Part shown: positions 25,519-34,172 of the stretch, one piece after another
Layout: the number at the start of each line of letters is the position of its first letter
Numbering within the stretch: the first letter of the stretch is position 1
Assembly: GCF_020831365.1 (NCBI RefSeq)
Contig: NZ_JAJHPV010000025.1
Location: forward strand, 1-47,488
DNA from: Massilia agrisoli
GTDB taxonomy: Bacteria > Pseudomonadota > Gammaproteobacteria > Burkholderiales > Burkholderiaceae_D
DNA: 47,488 bases
Direction of reading: 5' to 3'
The notes under the pieces: generated by a model
The model's database searches: none
The model's input: only the letters and a program-made list of their open reading frames with translations
What the model was told of the DNA's origin: nothing
Made by a program: the position numbers and the translations under genes

Positions 25519-26403
25519 ATGCTGGCCACGCCTGCGCTGCTTGCGCAAACCAATGACCTCGACCTGATCATCCGCTATGTCCTAGCGGGGCTCGGCCACG
25601 GCATCCATGCCGGGCGCGAGCGCGGGGCCGGCGTCGAGTTCTCGGAATACCGGGCCTACGCGCCCGGGGACGAGTGGCGCCGGGTCGACTGGAAGCTGCT
25701 GGCGCGCGCCGACCGCTATTACGTGCGCGAGGCCGAGCGCGACAGCCATGTGGCCGTCTGGCTCTGGCTGGACGCGACCGCCAGCATGGCCGAGCCGAGC
25801 CTGGCGATGCCGAACGTCGACAAGCTTTGGTATGCGCGCACCGTGCTGGCTTGCCTGGCAGCCGTCGCCCAGCGGCAGGGCGATGCATTCGGCCTGGTCG
25901 TGCTGTCGAATGGACGGGTCAACTTCACGCCCGCCGCACGCGGGCCGCGCCAGATGCACCGCGTGCTGGCGCAGCTGTCGCGCGCCGAAGCGTCGGGCGA
26001 ACTACCGCCGGCCGAGACGCTGCGCGCCAGCCTGCACTTCGCACGCTCGCCAAGCCTGGTGTTTGCGGTCAGCGATTTTCTCGACTTTCCCTCGCCGATG
26101 AGCGATGCGCTGCTGCGCCTGCGCCACATGCAGCATGACGTGCGCGCCCTTTGCCTGCAAACCCGCGCCGAGGTCGACGCCAGCTTCCCGGCGAATAAAT
26201 CGTACCGCGACCGCGAGCACGGCGATGGCGTGTTCCGCTTTGGGCCTGACGAGCAGGCGCAGTACCGCCTGCGCCGCGACGAGCACTTTGCCGCCGTGAC
26301 GGCGGAGTGGCGCAAGCACGACATCCGCGCGCTGTCGGCATGCATTGAAGACCCGGTGGCCTCGGTACTGCGCGGCTGGCTGCGCCAGGCGGGGCGGGCA
26401 TGA
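25519..26403 (+). CDS. DUF58 domain protein (294 aa)
   Basis: The DUF58 core reads ERGAGVEFSEYRAYAPGDEWR, then RVDWKLLARADRYYVREAE, then a VWA-like strand LWLDATASMAEP in which DxTxS could bind a metal (MIDAS type). No membrane segment is visible, unlike many DUF58 proteins that have two N-terminal helices, so it is probably cytoplasmic and MoxR-associated. It starts seven bases after the MoxR stop, and its stop overlaps the next ATG by four bases (ATGA). Partner role is inferred from the standard MoxR-DUF58 gene pairing. Confidence 0.9.
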   Translation: MLATPALLAQTNDLDLIIRYVLAGLGHGIHAGRERGAGVEFSEYRAYAPGDEWRRVDWKLLARADRYYVREAERDSHVAVWLWLDATASMAEPSLAMPNVDKLWYARTVLACLAAVAQRQGDAFGLVVLSNGRVNFTPAARGPRQMHRVLAQLSRAEASGELPPAETLRASLHFARSPSLVFAVSDFLDFPSPMSDALLRLRHMQHDVRALCLQTRAEVDASFPANKSYRDREHGDGVFRFGPDEQAQYRLRRDEHFAAVTAEWRKHDIRALSACIEDPVASVLRGWLRQAGRA

Positions 26404-27371
26404 CGAGCATGTGGTGGTTGGCCCTGCCGGTCCTGCTGCTGCCGATCTGGTGGCACCGGCAAAAGCGCGAGCGTGTCAAGGCAGTGCCGCTGGCAACCGC
26501 ACGCTTCCTGCCGCGCTCCGACCCGCAGCAGCAGCGCGTGTGGCAGTGGGTCGACCGCTTCCTGTTGCTGCTCCGCTGCCTGCTGCTGGCCTGCCTGATC
26601 GCGTGGCTGGCGGACCCGGTCGTGCCATGGCGTGGCGACAGCGTGCTGGTGGCCGGGGGAGCCGATCCAAAGTGGGTGCAGCAACAGGTTGAAGCGTCTG
26701 GATTCGACAGGATCGATGTCGCGGGCGATCCGCTTGTCTGGTTCCGGCAGCATGAACGTGAATGGCTGGCCGACGCAAAGGTGCTTGTGCTTGGCGCCGT
26801 TGCCATGCCGGCGGAAAAGCCGCGCTTCCGCCACCAGGTCGAATTGCGCACCAAGGCAGCGCCGTTTGCGAAAACCGAGCACCGCGTGGCGCTGGTGAGC
26901 AAGCGCCCGGACGAGTGGCGCGCGCTGTTTGCCGCGCTTGGCGGACCGCAGCGCTACCTGGTTGAAGAAGCCACGGGCGGCAAGCCGGAGCTGGTTATCT
27001 GGGACGTAGCCGAAGCGCCGCCTGCGGGCTTGCGCGCGCCCTTGTGGTGGATCGGCGATACGGCCGCTTTCCCCGAGCTGAAGAACGCGAAGCAGGTTGA
27101 CGGCCTGCGTTATGCGGATAGCAGCCGCGGACGCTTGTGGACATCGCCGGCGTGGCCGCCGAAGGACGCCGCCGCGGCGCGCCGATTGTTTGAGGACTGG
27201 CAGCGGCTGCATTACCCGCCAGTGCCTTATGTCGCCGCGGCGCAGGTGCTCGCGGCAGACCCTGCGGCCCCGCTCGGCCCGGGCACCCGCGCCCTGCGCG
27301 ACATGCTTTCCATCGCACTGGTTGTCCTGTCTGCGCTCGAACGGATCGTGACGTATGCACGCAAACGCTGA
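26400..27371 (+). CDS. BatA-like membrane protein (323 aa)
   Basis: The N-terminus MWWLALPVLLLPIWWH is the first membrane helix and matches the BatA N-terminal domain. The charged linker contains VPLATARFLPR, and a second helix spans about residues 53-70. The next 230 residues form a soluble, probably periplasmic region. A third hydrophobic segment lies near 300-316 (MLSIALVVLSALE). A canonical VWA metal site is not visible, so this is a shortened or diverged member. The gene overlaps its neighbours by 4 and 17 bases. Confidence 0.78.
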   Translation: MTSMWWLALPVLLLPIWWHRQKRERVKAVPLATARFLPRSDPQQQRVWQWVDRFLLLLRCLLLACLIAWLADPVVPWRGDSVLVAGGADPKWVQQQVEASGFDRIDVAGDPLVWFRQHEREWLADAKVLVLGAVAMPAEKPRFRHQVELRTKAAPFAKTEHRVALVSKRPDEWRALFAALGGPQRYLVEEATGGKPELVIWDVAEAPPAGLRAPLWWIGDTAAFPELKNAKQVDGLRYADSSRGRLWTSPAWPPKDAAAARRLFEDWQRLHYPPVPYVAAAQVLAADPAAPLGPGTRALRDMLSIALVVLSALERIVTYARKR

Positions 27372-29322
27372 CATCACCCGCCGCATCCTGCGCGCCGCCG
27401 TCCTGCGGCGCGCGCCCCTCTGGCTCGCCGTGGCGCTGCCATGGATACTGCTGCGCTCCATTCCCGGCGTGATCGTTTGCGCCGCCTGGGCGGCATGGGA
27501 CTACTTGAAGTTGCGCCAGCGCGTGCTCGCTAACTGGACCCGTTGGGTGGACGGCGCCGTGCCAGAACTGGAAGACAGCAGCGCCCTGCTGGTGCATGCG
27601 GAGACGCCGGTTGGCAGGCTCCAGCAACAGCGCTTGCTCCAGCGGGTGTCGTCGGCTGTCGGGCGTAATGAACTGCGCGGCATCGCGCGTGCGCGCGTGC
27701 CGCTAGGCCTCCAATGGTTTGCCATCAGCTGCGCTGCCGCGCTTGCCTGGTGGGCAGTCCAGCGCGTTGACGCCGGCCACGCGCCCGCCGCGCCTGCGCT
27801 CGCCCGCGCAGCAGCGGTTCAAAAGGCCCAAATCGCGATGCGCATCACGCCGCCAAAGTACACCGGCGTGGCGCCGTCCATGACTGCGCCGCGCGATCTG
27901 CAGGTGCCCGAACAGAGTATCGTCGAGTGGTGCCTCAAGGCGCCGCGCGACGGCGAGCCGCCGATCGAATTGTCGGACGGGCAGGTGCTCAAGATCGGGC
28001 AGGAATGCGTGCGATGGACGGCGACGGAATCGGTGTTCTGGCGTTGGCGCGGCGCCCGTTTCAACCTGAAGGTCGTGCCGGACAACGCCCCGCGCATTAC
28101 GGTCTCCGCACCGAAAGAGATGGTGCATGTGCTTTCGATGGACGCCAGGAGCGCGCGCATTGCCGTTGAAGTAAGGGACGACTACGCCGTCACCCGCGCC
28201 ACCATGCACCTGACCCTGGCGCGCGGCAGCGGCGAGAACGTACGTTTCAGCGACCGCGAGGTGCCCTTGCCGGGATCGAAAGATCCCCGCGTGCGCAACT
28301 GGGCCAAAGACTGGTCGCTTGCGGACCTGGGCATGGAGCCGGGCGACGAGCTGTACTTCTTCATACGCGCGTTCGACAACGCCGGGCGCGTGCAGCAATC
28401 GCAGTCCCCAACCTACACGCTGCGGCTCCCTGGCCCGGTGGAGGAGGGGGAGGAAAGCACGGCACTGCCGATGCTCGTCAAGCCGGAGAACCTGCGCAGC
28501 CAGCGCCAGATCATCATCGATACGGAACAGCTGGTGGCGGACCTGAAAGCCAACCCACGCATGCCGGCGGCCACGGTGCAGGCCCGCAGCCAGAAAATCG
28601 CAGGCGACCAGGCGATGCTGCGCCGACGCTACGGCCAGTTCCTCGGGGAGGAATCGAGCCTGTTCGGCGGCGAGGAAGAACACGGGGACGAACATGAGGC
28701 ATCAAAGGGCGGGATGATCGCCGAGTACGGCCACATGCACGACGAATCAGAGAACGCCACGCTGTTTGACGAAGCCACTAAAAAGATCCTGCGGCGCGCG
28801 CTGTCGGCCATGTGGGACGCCGAAAAGGCGCTGAGGGCGATCACCCCGAAGCCCGCGCTGCCGCCGGAGTACAAAGCGCTGGAAGCGATCAAGGAGCTGC
28901 AGCAGGCAGACCGGATCTACCTGCACAAGACAGCGTTCGCGCCGCCTGCGATCAAGGAAGAAATTCGCATGACCGGGGACGTACTGGGGGCAAAGAGCTA
29001 CCGGCGCGAGCAGGCCGCCGCGGACGAAGCGATTCCCGCCGAAGTCCGCGAGCTGCTGCAGTCGCTTGCAGGCGATGGCGCATTGCCGGCGCTGTGGACG
29101 CGCGAGGCGCAGGACTGGATACGCGCAAGGATCACCAACGACGACCAGCGGCTCGCGGCCCAGCGCGCGGTGCAGGACGTCGCCGATGGCTGCGTGCCAT
29201 GCCGTCCGGTGCTGCGCGCCTGGCTGCGCGGCGCAATTACCGAAGCGCCGGTCGTGCTGCAGGCGAAGCCCGTCACCGAAACACCGTTCACCCGCGCATG
29301 GCGCAGCGGAGCGAAGCCATGA
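27355..29322 (+). CDS. DUF4175-like membrane protein of MoxR clusters (655 aa)
   Basis: Hydrophobic segments lie at about residues 20-50 and 119-135. A large periplasmic part follows, containing MRITPPKYTGVAP (about 162-174) and RDDYAVTRATMHL, sequence types seen in DUF4175 proteins next to MoxR-DUF58 genes. Beyond residue 380 the protein is rich in charged helices and likely coiled coil, with a Glu/His-rich patch (GGEEEHGDEHEAS) that might bind metal. It overlaps the BatA-like gene by 17 bases and the next gene by four. Exact function is unknown; a scaffold role in the envelope is inferred. Confidence 0.7.
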   Translation: MHANADITRRILRAAVLRRAPLWLAVALPWILLRSIPGVIVCAAWAAWDYLKLRQRVLANWTRWVDGAVPELEDSSALLVHAETPVGRLQQQRLLQRVSSAVGRNELRGIARARVPLGLQWFAISCAAALAWWAVQRVDAGHAPAAPALARAAAVQKAQIAMRITPPKYTGVAPSMTAPRDLQVPEQSIVEWCLKAPRDGEPPIELSDGQVLKIGQECVRWTATESVFWRWRGARFNLKVVPDNAPRITVSAPKEMVHVLSMDARSARIAVEVRDDYAVTRATMHLTLARGSGENVRFSDREVPLPGSKDPRVRNWAKDWSLADLGMEPGDELYFFIRAFDNAGRVQQSQSPTYTLRLPGPVEEGEESTALPMLVKPENLRSQRQIIIDTEQLVADLKANPRMPAATVQARSQKIAGDQAMLRRRYGQFLGEESSLFGGEEEHGDEHEASKGGMIAEYGHMHDESENATLFDEATKKILRRALSAMWDAEKALRAITPKPALPPEYKALEAIKELQQADRIYLHKTAFAPPAIKEEIRMTGDVLGAKSYRREQAAADEAIPAEVRELLQSLAGDGALPALWTREAQDWIRARITNDDQRLAAQRAVQDVADGCVPCRPVLRAWLRGAITEAPVVLQAKPVTETPFTRAWRSGAKP

Positions 29323-30692
29323 ACATCCGTATCAAATGGGTAGACGCTGTTCTCGTCATCGTCGCGACTGCGGCGCTGGCCGGACTTGTGAGCGAGCTTT
29401 CTGTGCCTGTCGAAGGCGGGCCGAAACCGCTGAAGGTTGATGGCGATGGACTGCGCGCCGCGCAGTGGCACGACATGCCCGCCCGGGCCATCGACTGGCA
29501 GGCCCCGGTGACCGATGTGCTCCGCCTCGATTTTCCGCGCCAGCTGACGTTGGGCCGTATGTTCACCTTGACGGTCCATCGCAGCAAGGCGGGCAACGCG
29601 CGGCTGCAGCTGCTGGCCGAGAACGACCAGGTCATCGCGGAGGCGGCTGGTTCCGGCAGGGACCTGACTGTCCAGTGGCTGCCGCCGGTGGTGGAAAAAC
29701 TGGTACTGAAGGCGCGCCTGCTCGATGGCGCCGGCAAGGTTATCGCACAAGGCCCGGTGCCGTTTGCGGTGCGCGAGACCGCGCCCCTGCAGGTACAGGG
29801 CCGCTTTGCCGCGCCATCGTTTGATACGCGGGTGCTTAATGAGCTGCTGGCCAACAGTAACGCGGTGCTCGACTGGCAAGTCACGCTTGGCAAGACCGTT
29901 ACGCGCACGGAGACCGCGCGCGAGGAAATGCCGGCGCCGGGCCTGATGGTGGTGGATGCCGCCTGGTTCGAGCGCTTGCCCGGCGCGGCGCGCGGCGCCT
30001 TGCTGGAGCGGGTGGCGGGCGGTATGCCGCTGATTGTGCTGGCGTCGAACGCAGCCGATCCGGGCATGTGGTCGCGGACCTTGCAGCTGAACCTGAAACC
30101 GAGCCAAGAGAAGGCCGTCGGCGCGCCGCTGGCAATGACCCCGGCGCCGCTCAATCCCGTCGCGGGAGCATGGACGGCTGCCGGCGACCTGGCGTGGACG
30201 AGGCAATGGCAAAAAGGCCGCATTGTCTGGCTTGGCGCGGTGGACTGGCACCGCTATGCCATCAGCGAACCGCGCGCGCTGGGACTTTGGTGGCAGCGCG
30301 TGCTGGACACTGCGGGCGTGTCGCGGCCTGAGCCCGTGTCGTGGCTTGATCCGGAAGAGATGCCGCTGGCGGGACAGCGCCTCGAAGTTTGCGCGCAGGG
30401 CGTGCGCGGGGGCGCATGGCAACGCCGGCCCGACAAGGCGGACGCGTCGTGCATGGCGCTGTGGCCGGAAAAGGCAGGATGGCTGCAGGTGGATGCGCAG
30501 CACGCGGTGTATGTCTACGAGAAAAACGACTGGCCGATGTGGCAGATGGCGCAGCGCCGGGATGCAACCGCACGTTATGCGGCGCGTACCCCGGCGCCGC
30601 AGGCAGCGGGATCAACACCACTGCCTGCCTGGCCGTTCGCATTGCTGTTCACAATGGCGATGCTCGCGCTCTGGTGGCGCGAGCGGCGGTAG
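29319..30692 (+). CDS. Membrane-anchored glutamine-amidotransferase-like protein, last gene of the TldD-MoxR operon (457 aa)
   Basis: One N-terminal helix (about 9-27) and one C-terminal helix (about 436-452) bracket a soluble domain. That domain includes LMVVDAAWFERLPGAARGALLERVAGGMPLIVLAS, the beta-alpha pattern of the class I glutamine-amidotransferase-like domains found at the end of MoxR-DUF58-BatA clusters. No catalytic Cys-His-Glu triad is evident, so it is probably a binding domain. The ATG overlaps the preceding stop (ATGA). The stop is only three bases from the stop of the convergent TonB receptor, with no terminator between them. Confidence 0.65.
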   Translation: MNIRIKWVDAVLVIVATAALAGLVSELSVPVEGGPKPLKVDGDGLRAAQWHDMPARAIDWQAPVTDVLRLDFPRQLTLGRMFTLTVHRSKAGNARLQLLAENDQVIAEAAGSGRDLTVQWLPPVVEKLVLKARLLDGAGKVIAQGPVPFAVRETAPLQVQGRFAAPSFDTRVLNELLANSNAVLDWQVTLGKTVTRTETAREEMPAPGLMVVDAAWFERLPGAARGALLERVAGGMPLIVLASNAADPGMWSRTLQLNLKPSQEKAVGAPLAMTPAPLNPVAGAWTAAGDLAWTRQWQKGRIVWLGAVDWHRYAISEPRALGLWWQRVLDTAGVSRPEPVSWLDPEEMPLAGQRLEVCAQGVRGGAWQRRPDKADASCMALWPEKAGWLQVDAQHAVYVYEKNDWPMWQMAQRRDATARYAARTPAPQAAGSTPLPAWPFALLFTMAMLALWWRERR

Positions 30693-30695
30693 AAC

Positions 30696-33182
30696 TTAGA
30701 ACGCCCAGTCAACCCGCGCGTACATCTGGCGGCCGTTGATGCCGATCGGGCAGGTTTCCCAGCAGTGGGTGAAGCCCAGCTGCGGGAACGGGAATGCCTT
30801 CTCTTTATCCCATTCGGTCGGGTAGGTGTCGAACAGGTTGTTGGCGCCGACCGACAGGCTGATACGCTTGGTGAACGCATAACGCACGCTCATGTCAACC
30901 AGCCACTTTGCGTCCCAGGTCTGGATGAACGGCGCGGTAAAACCCTGTCCCTGCACTTCGCCGAAATAGCTGGCGCGGGTGTTCAGGTTCCATGGACCGG
31001 TCGTGTAGTCAGCCGCGATGACGTGGTGCTGGCGCGGCTGGCCGCGCTCGATCAGCGTTACCTGTGCATCGTCAAACAGCTGCGTACCGGTCAGCACTGG
31101 CGACTGCGAGTTACGGCTCGTGACTTCAGTCCTGTTGAAACCCAGCTGGCCGGACAGCACCAGGGTCGAACCAGGCCACTTGGTGGTGTGTTCGGCGACC
31201 AGGTCGAAACCTTCGGTGGTGGTGTCGATCGCGTTGGTGAAGAACTGCGCCTGGCCTACCTTGAGCGGATCGAGGATGGCCTTGACCGGGCACGCGGCAG
31301 CGGTCAGGCAAGCACCCGTCTCAGGAGCGATATTGCTCGAGAAGACGATGCGGTCGTCGATGTCGATGCGGTACAGGTCGGCCGTTACCGAGAAGTTGGT
31401 CATCGGACGCAGCACCATGCCGATGCTGGCGCTCTTCGAGGTTTCTTCCTTCAGCGGCGAAATGCCGAATGCGCGGGTGACCGGGCTGCCCTCTTTCGCG
31501 GTCAGCGTCTCGGTCAGCACGCCGGCCGAGTTCAGGTTGGTCGACACCGAGCTGTAGAACTTCTGCTGCACCGACGGTGCGCGGAAGCCGGTCGATACGC
31601 TGCCGCGGATGCCCAGCGTGCGCGATGGATCGTAGCGCATGCTCAGCTTGCCGGTGGTGGTGTTGCCGAAGTCCGAATACTTCTCGAAGCGCATCGCTGC
31701 CGCGACCAGCAGCTTTTCGCTGATGTTGTGCTCCGCGTCGATGTAGAGCGCGACGTTGTGGCGGCCGTCATCGACTTCGGTACCTGGCGTGTAGCCCGGG
31801 AAGCCCTGGGCGCCAGCAGCTGCGATGCCGCCGGTCTGGTCGAAGATCTTGATGGCCGGGTTGTTGGTACGGCCGTACTGGTACGACACAGGGTCGCCCG
31901 CGACGATCTCGTAGTTATCCTTGCGGTATTCGAAGCCGGTAGCCAGCGAGACCTTGCGGCCGCCCAGGTCGATCGGGCCGCGCAGGTCGGCGTTGAAGGT
32001 GGTCTGGTTGAACTTCAGGGTGCCGGTATCGGCTTCCAGCGGCGACTCGGCGTAGATGCCGCCGCCCGGTTTTGGCTCGTACCAGTAGCTGACGTTGATC
32101 GACTCGCGCTCGTGGAATCCGAGCTCGCTGCGGCCGTGGTTCAGGCTGACGTCGAAGTTCCAGTCGTTGGCCAGGTCGCGGCGGTAGCCGACGGCGAACG
32201 ACGCGTCCTTCACCGTGGTCATGATGTTTGGCAGGAAGCCGTTAGGGTACACGGCTGGCACGTTGCGGCCATCGCCGGCCGAACGGAAGAAGCCTGCCGA
32301 ATCGCCGGTGCGCTTGGACACGCCGCCGAACGCATACAGCTCGCTGTCCTTGTCCATCGGGACTGCGGCGTTCCACCACAGGTAGGCATCTTTGGCCAGG
32401 CTGTCGCCGATGCGCTGGGTGACGCGTGGCGGATTGACGCGCAGCGTGTCGACGCCGGCGCGGTTGGTTTCGTCGCGGCGGCGGCCTTCGACGGACAGGT
32501 TCAGGTAGCCGCCGTCGCCCAGTGCGAAGCCGGTGTTGGCGCTGCCGGAGATCAGGTCGCCGTCGCCTTCTTTGGTGGTGCCGACAGAGCTGCTCAGCTG
32601 CGTCTCGTTGGTCTGCGATTTCAGCACGATGTTGATCACGCCGGCGATCGCGTCGGAACCGTATTGGGCTGCCGCGCCGTCGCGCAGCACTTCGATGTGG
32701 TGGATCGCCGACATCGGGATCGCGTTGATGTCGGTGCCGGCGGAGCCGCGGCCGATGGTCTGCTGCACGTTGACCAGCGCCTGCTGGTGGCGGCGCTTGC
32801 CGTTGACGAGCACCAGCAGCTGGTCAGGGCCCAGGCCGCGCAGCGTGGCAGGACGGATGATGTCGGTACCGTCGCTGATGAAGGTGGTCGAGAAGTTGAA
32901 CGACGGGTCCAGCGTCTGCAGCAGCTTGCCCAGTTCGAGCGGGCCAGCGGTCTGCATGTCCTTGATGTTGATCAGGCCGACCGGCGCAGCGGTGTCGAGC
33001 GCCGTCTTGGCCGTCGAGCGCGAACCCAGCACCACAACGGTTGCCGGAGCGTCGTCGGTGGCGCGGGCTACCGTGGCGGTGCCTTGCGCTTCCTGCGCAT
33101 ATGCGTTGCCCATGGCTGCCAGGATGGCGGTGGCGATCAGGGTACGTTGAAGGAGCGGCCGGGTGCTGGAAGGTCTCGTCAT
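30696..33182 (-). CDS. TonB-dependent outer-membrane receptor (828 aa)
   Basis: A signal peptide ends near GNAYAQ. A TonB-box-like ATVVVLGSR leads to the plug domain (about 55-170), with LRGLGPDQLLVLVNGKRRH and the IEVLRDGAAAQYGSDAIAGVINIV signature. A 22-strand barrel follows, and the C-terminus RQMYARVDWAF ends in Phe, as outer-membrane barrels do. It imports a large or scarce ligand using TonB energy. The substrate cannot be read from sequence; the plug resembles receptors for organic compounds rather than known siderophore types. It is a single gene whose upstream region holds several palindromes. Confidence 0.93.
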   Translation of the reverse strand: MTRPSSTRPLLQRTLIATAILAAMGNAYAQEAQGTATVARATDDAPATVVVLGSRSTAKTALDTAAPVGLINIKDMQTAGPLELGKLLQTLDPSFNFSTTFISDGTDIIRPATLRGLGPDQLLVLVNGKRRHQQALVNVQQTIGRGSAGTDINAIPMSAIHHIEVLRDGAAAQYGSDAIAGVINIVLKSQTNETQLSSSVGTTKEGDGDLISGSANTGFALGDGGYLNLSVEGRRRDETNRAGVDTLRVNPPRVTQRIGDSLAKDAYLWWNAAVPMDKDSELYAFGGVSKRTGDSAGFFRSAGDGRNVPAVYPNGFLPNIMTTVKDASFAVGYRRDLANDWNFDVSLNHGRSELGFHERESINVSYWYEPKPGGGIYAESPLEADTGTLKFNQTTFNADLRGPIDLGGRKVSLATGFEYRKDNYEIVAGDPVSYQYGRTNNPAIKIFDQTGGIAAAGAQGFPGYTPGTEVDDGRHNVALYIDAEHNISEKLLVAAAMRFEKYSDFGNTTTGKLSMRYDPSRTLGIRGSVSTGFRAPSVQQKFYSSVSTNLNSAGVLTETLTAKEGSPVTRAFGISPLKEETSKSASIGMVLRPMTNFSVTADLYRIDIDDRIVFSSNIAPETGACLTAAACPVKAILDPLKVGQAQFFTNAIDTTTEGFDLVAEHTTKWPGSTLVLSGQLGFNRTEVTSRNSQSPVLTGTQLFDDAQVTLIERGQPRQHHVIAADYTTGPWNLNTRASYFGEVQGQGFTAPFIQTWDAKWLVDMSVRYAFTKRISLSVGANNLFDTYPTEWDKEKAFPFPQLGFTHCWETCPIGINGRQMYARVDWAF

Positions 33183-33225
33183 GTGTGTCTCTCTTTGTTA
33201 TCGTTTGCAGTTTTCGTTTGTTCTA

Positions 33226-33246
33226 CGGCAACATTTAGCGTTGCCG
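33226..33246. promoter_or_regulatory. Inverted repeat upstream of the TonB receptor
   Basis: CGGCAAC-N7-GTTGCCG lies 44 bases upstream of the receptor start codon. It could be an operator or a leader hairpin. Confidence 0.4.
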
Positions 33247-33272
33247 CAGCAAATGATACTAAGGGAAACAAT

Positions 33273-33284
33273 TTGTACGTACAA
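33273..33284. promoter_or_regulatory. Perfect 12-base palindrome upstream of the TonB receptor
   Basis: TTGTACGTACAA is a perfect palindrome about 90 bases before the start codon, in the promoter region. It may be a repressor or activator site of unknown family. Confidence 0.4.
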
Positions 33285-33321
33285 CGCGTATCGCATGACT
33301 GTTGTGTTTACGTAGGGATCG

Positions 33322-33333
33322 GGCAATATTGCC
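33322..33333. promoter_or_regulatory. Second perfect palindrome upstream of the TonB receptor
   Basis: GGCAATATTGCC is a perfect 12-base palindrome between the receptor and the spermidine-synthase-like gene. Its function is not known. Confidence 0.3.
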
Positions 33334-33377
33334 TATCGCCCAGCGCAAAACACGGTATGCTACTGCGTCTTTGGTGC

Positions 33378-34148
33378 TTACTCCTGATGGTCCTGCATCC
33401 ATGACTTGAGGCCATTGACCCAGTTTTTGGCAGGCAGGTTCATACGCCGCTTGATGTCGCCGGCACGCTCGTACAGCACACTGAAATCGATCTGCGGCGC
33501 GCGCTTGAACGCGATGACGATGATGTTCGCGTCGTGTACCTCGGGCAGCCACACCACCGCGTCGAACACCAGCTCCATGTTCTGCAGATTCTTGTCGTAG
33601 TTCGAAAACTCCCCGAATACATTGGCCGTCATGATGCCGTCATCAAGCAGGCAGTCGAAGCAGGCCTGGTAGAACTCCTGCGAGTCGAGCACCGGTCCGC
33701 GCGCTTCTTCGTCGTACAGGTCGACCTGCAGCACATCGATGCTGTTGCGGTTGGCCGGATCGAGCACAAAGTCCATCGCGTCCATCTCGCGCACGTTCAG
33801 GCGCTCGTCGTTCGGCGGCAGGCCGAATTCGGCGTGGCAGATATCGATCACGTTGGGGTTCAGTTCCGCCACGTCGACGCGCGCCGAGGGAAACCGCTGG
33901 TAGCAGAATTTGGTCAGGGCGCCGCTGCCCAGGCCGAGCTGGGCGATGCGCTTCGGCTGCTCTTTGAACAGCATCCACATCATCATCATCTGGACGTATT
34001 CGAGCTCGATATTGTCGGGCTTATCGAGGCGCATCGCGCCTTGGACCCATGAGGTGCCAAGGTGCAGGAAGCGCACGCCGCGAAATTGTGTAGTGGTCGC
34101 GGGCGGATGGCCGGGCGCGGCGAAACGGGAAGTGGGTGTGGAAGACAT
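33378..34148 (-). CDS. Spermidine synthase-like methyltransferase-fold protein (256 aa)
   Basis: The Rossmann core is that of spermidine/spermine synthases: IAQLGLGSGALTKFCYQRFP (glycine-rich nucleotide site), VDVAELNPNVIDIC (acidic residue after the second strand) and DVLQVDLYDEEARGP. The N-terminal beta domain is short. Such proteins use decarboxylated SAM or SAM; many annotated members are not true spermidine synthases. It starts 24 bases after the histidine kinase stop and so ends the ABC/two-component operon. The start at 34148 (MSSTPTS) is chosen; an in-frame ATG lies six codons upstream. Confidence 0.85.
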   Translation of the reverse strand: MSSTPTSRFAAPGHPPATTTQFRGVRFLHLGTSWVQGAMRLDKPDNIELEYVQMMMMWMLFKEQPKRIAQLGLGSGALTKFCYQRFPSARVDVAELNPNVIDICHAEFGLPPNDERLNVREMDAMDFVLDPANRNSIDVLQVDLYDEEARGPVLDSQEFYQACFDCLLDDGIMTANVFGEFSNYDKNLQNMELVFDAVVWLPEVHDANIIVIAFKRAPQIDFSVLYERAGDIKRRMNLPAKNWVNGLKSWMQDHQE

Positions 34149-34172
34149 GACGGCGCATCTTACCACCGCAGC

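Noticed and set aside
30765-33404. Long open frame (879 codons) on the plus strand antisense to the TonB receptor
   Set aside because: It mirrors the receptor gene, has an alanine/arginine/valine-rich low-complexity composition without any domain, and is typical of GC-rich antisense frames. The receptor frame has all family motifs.
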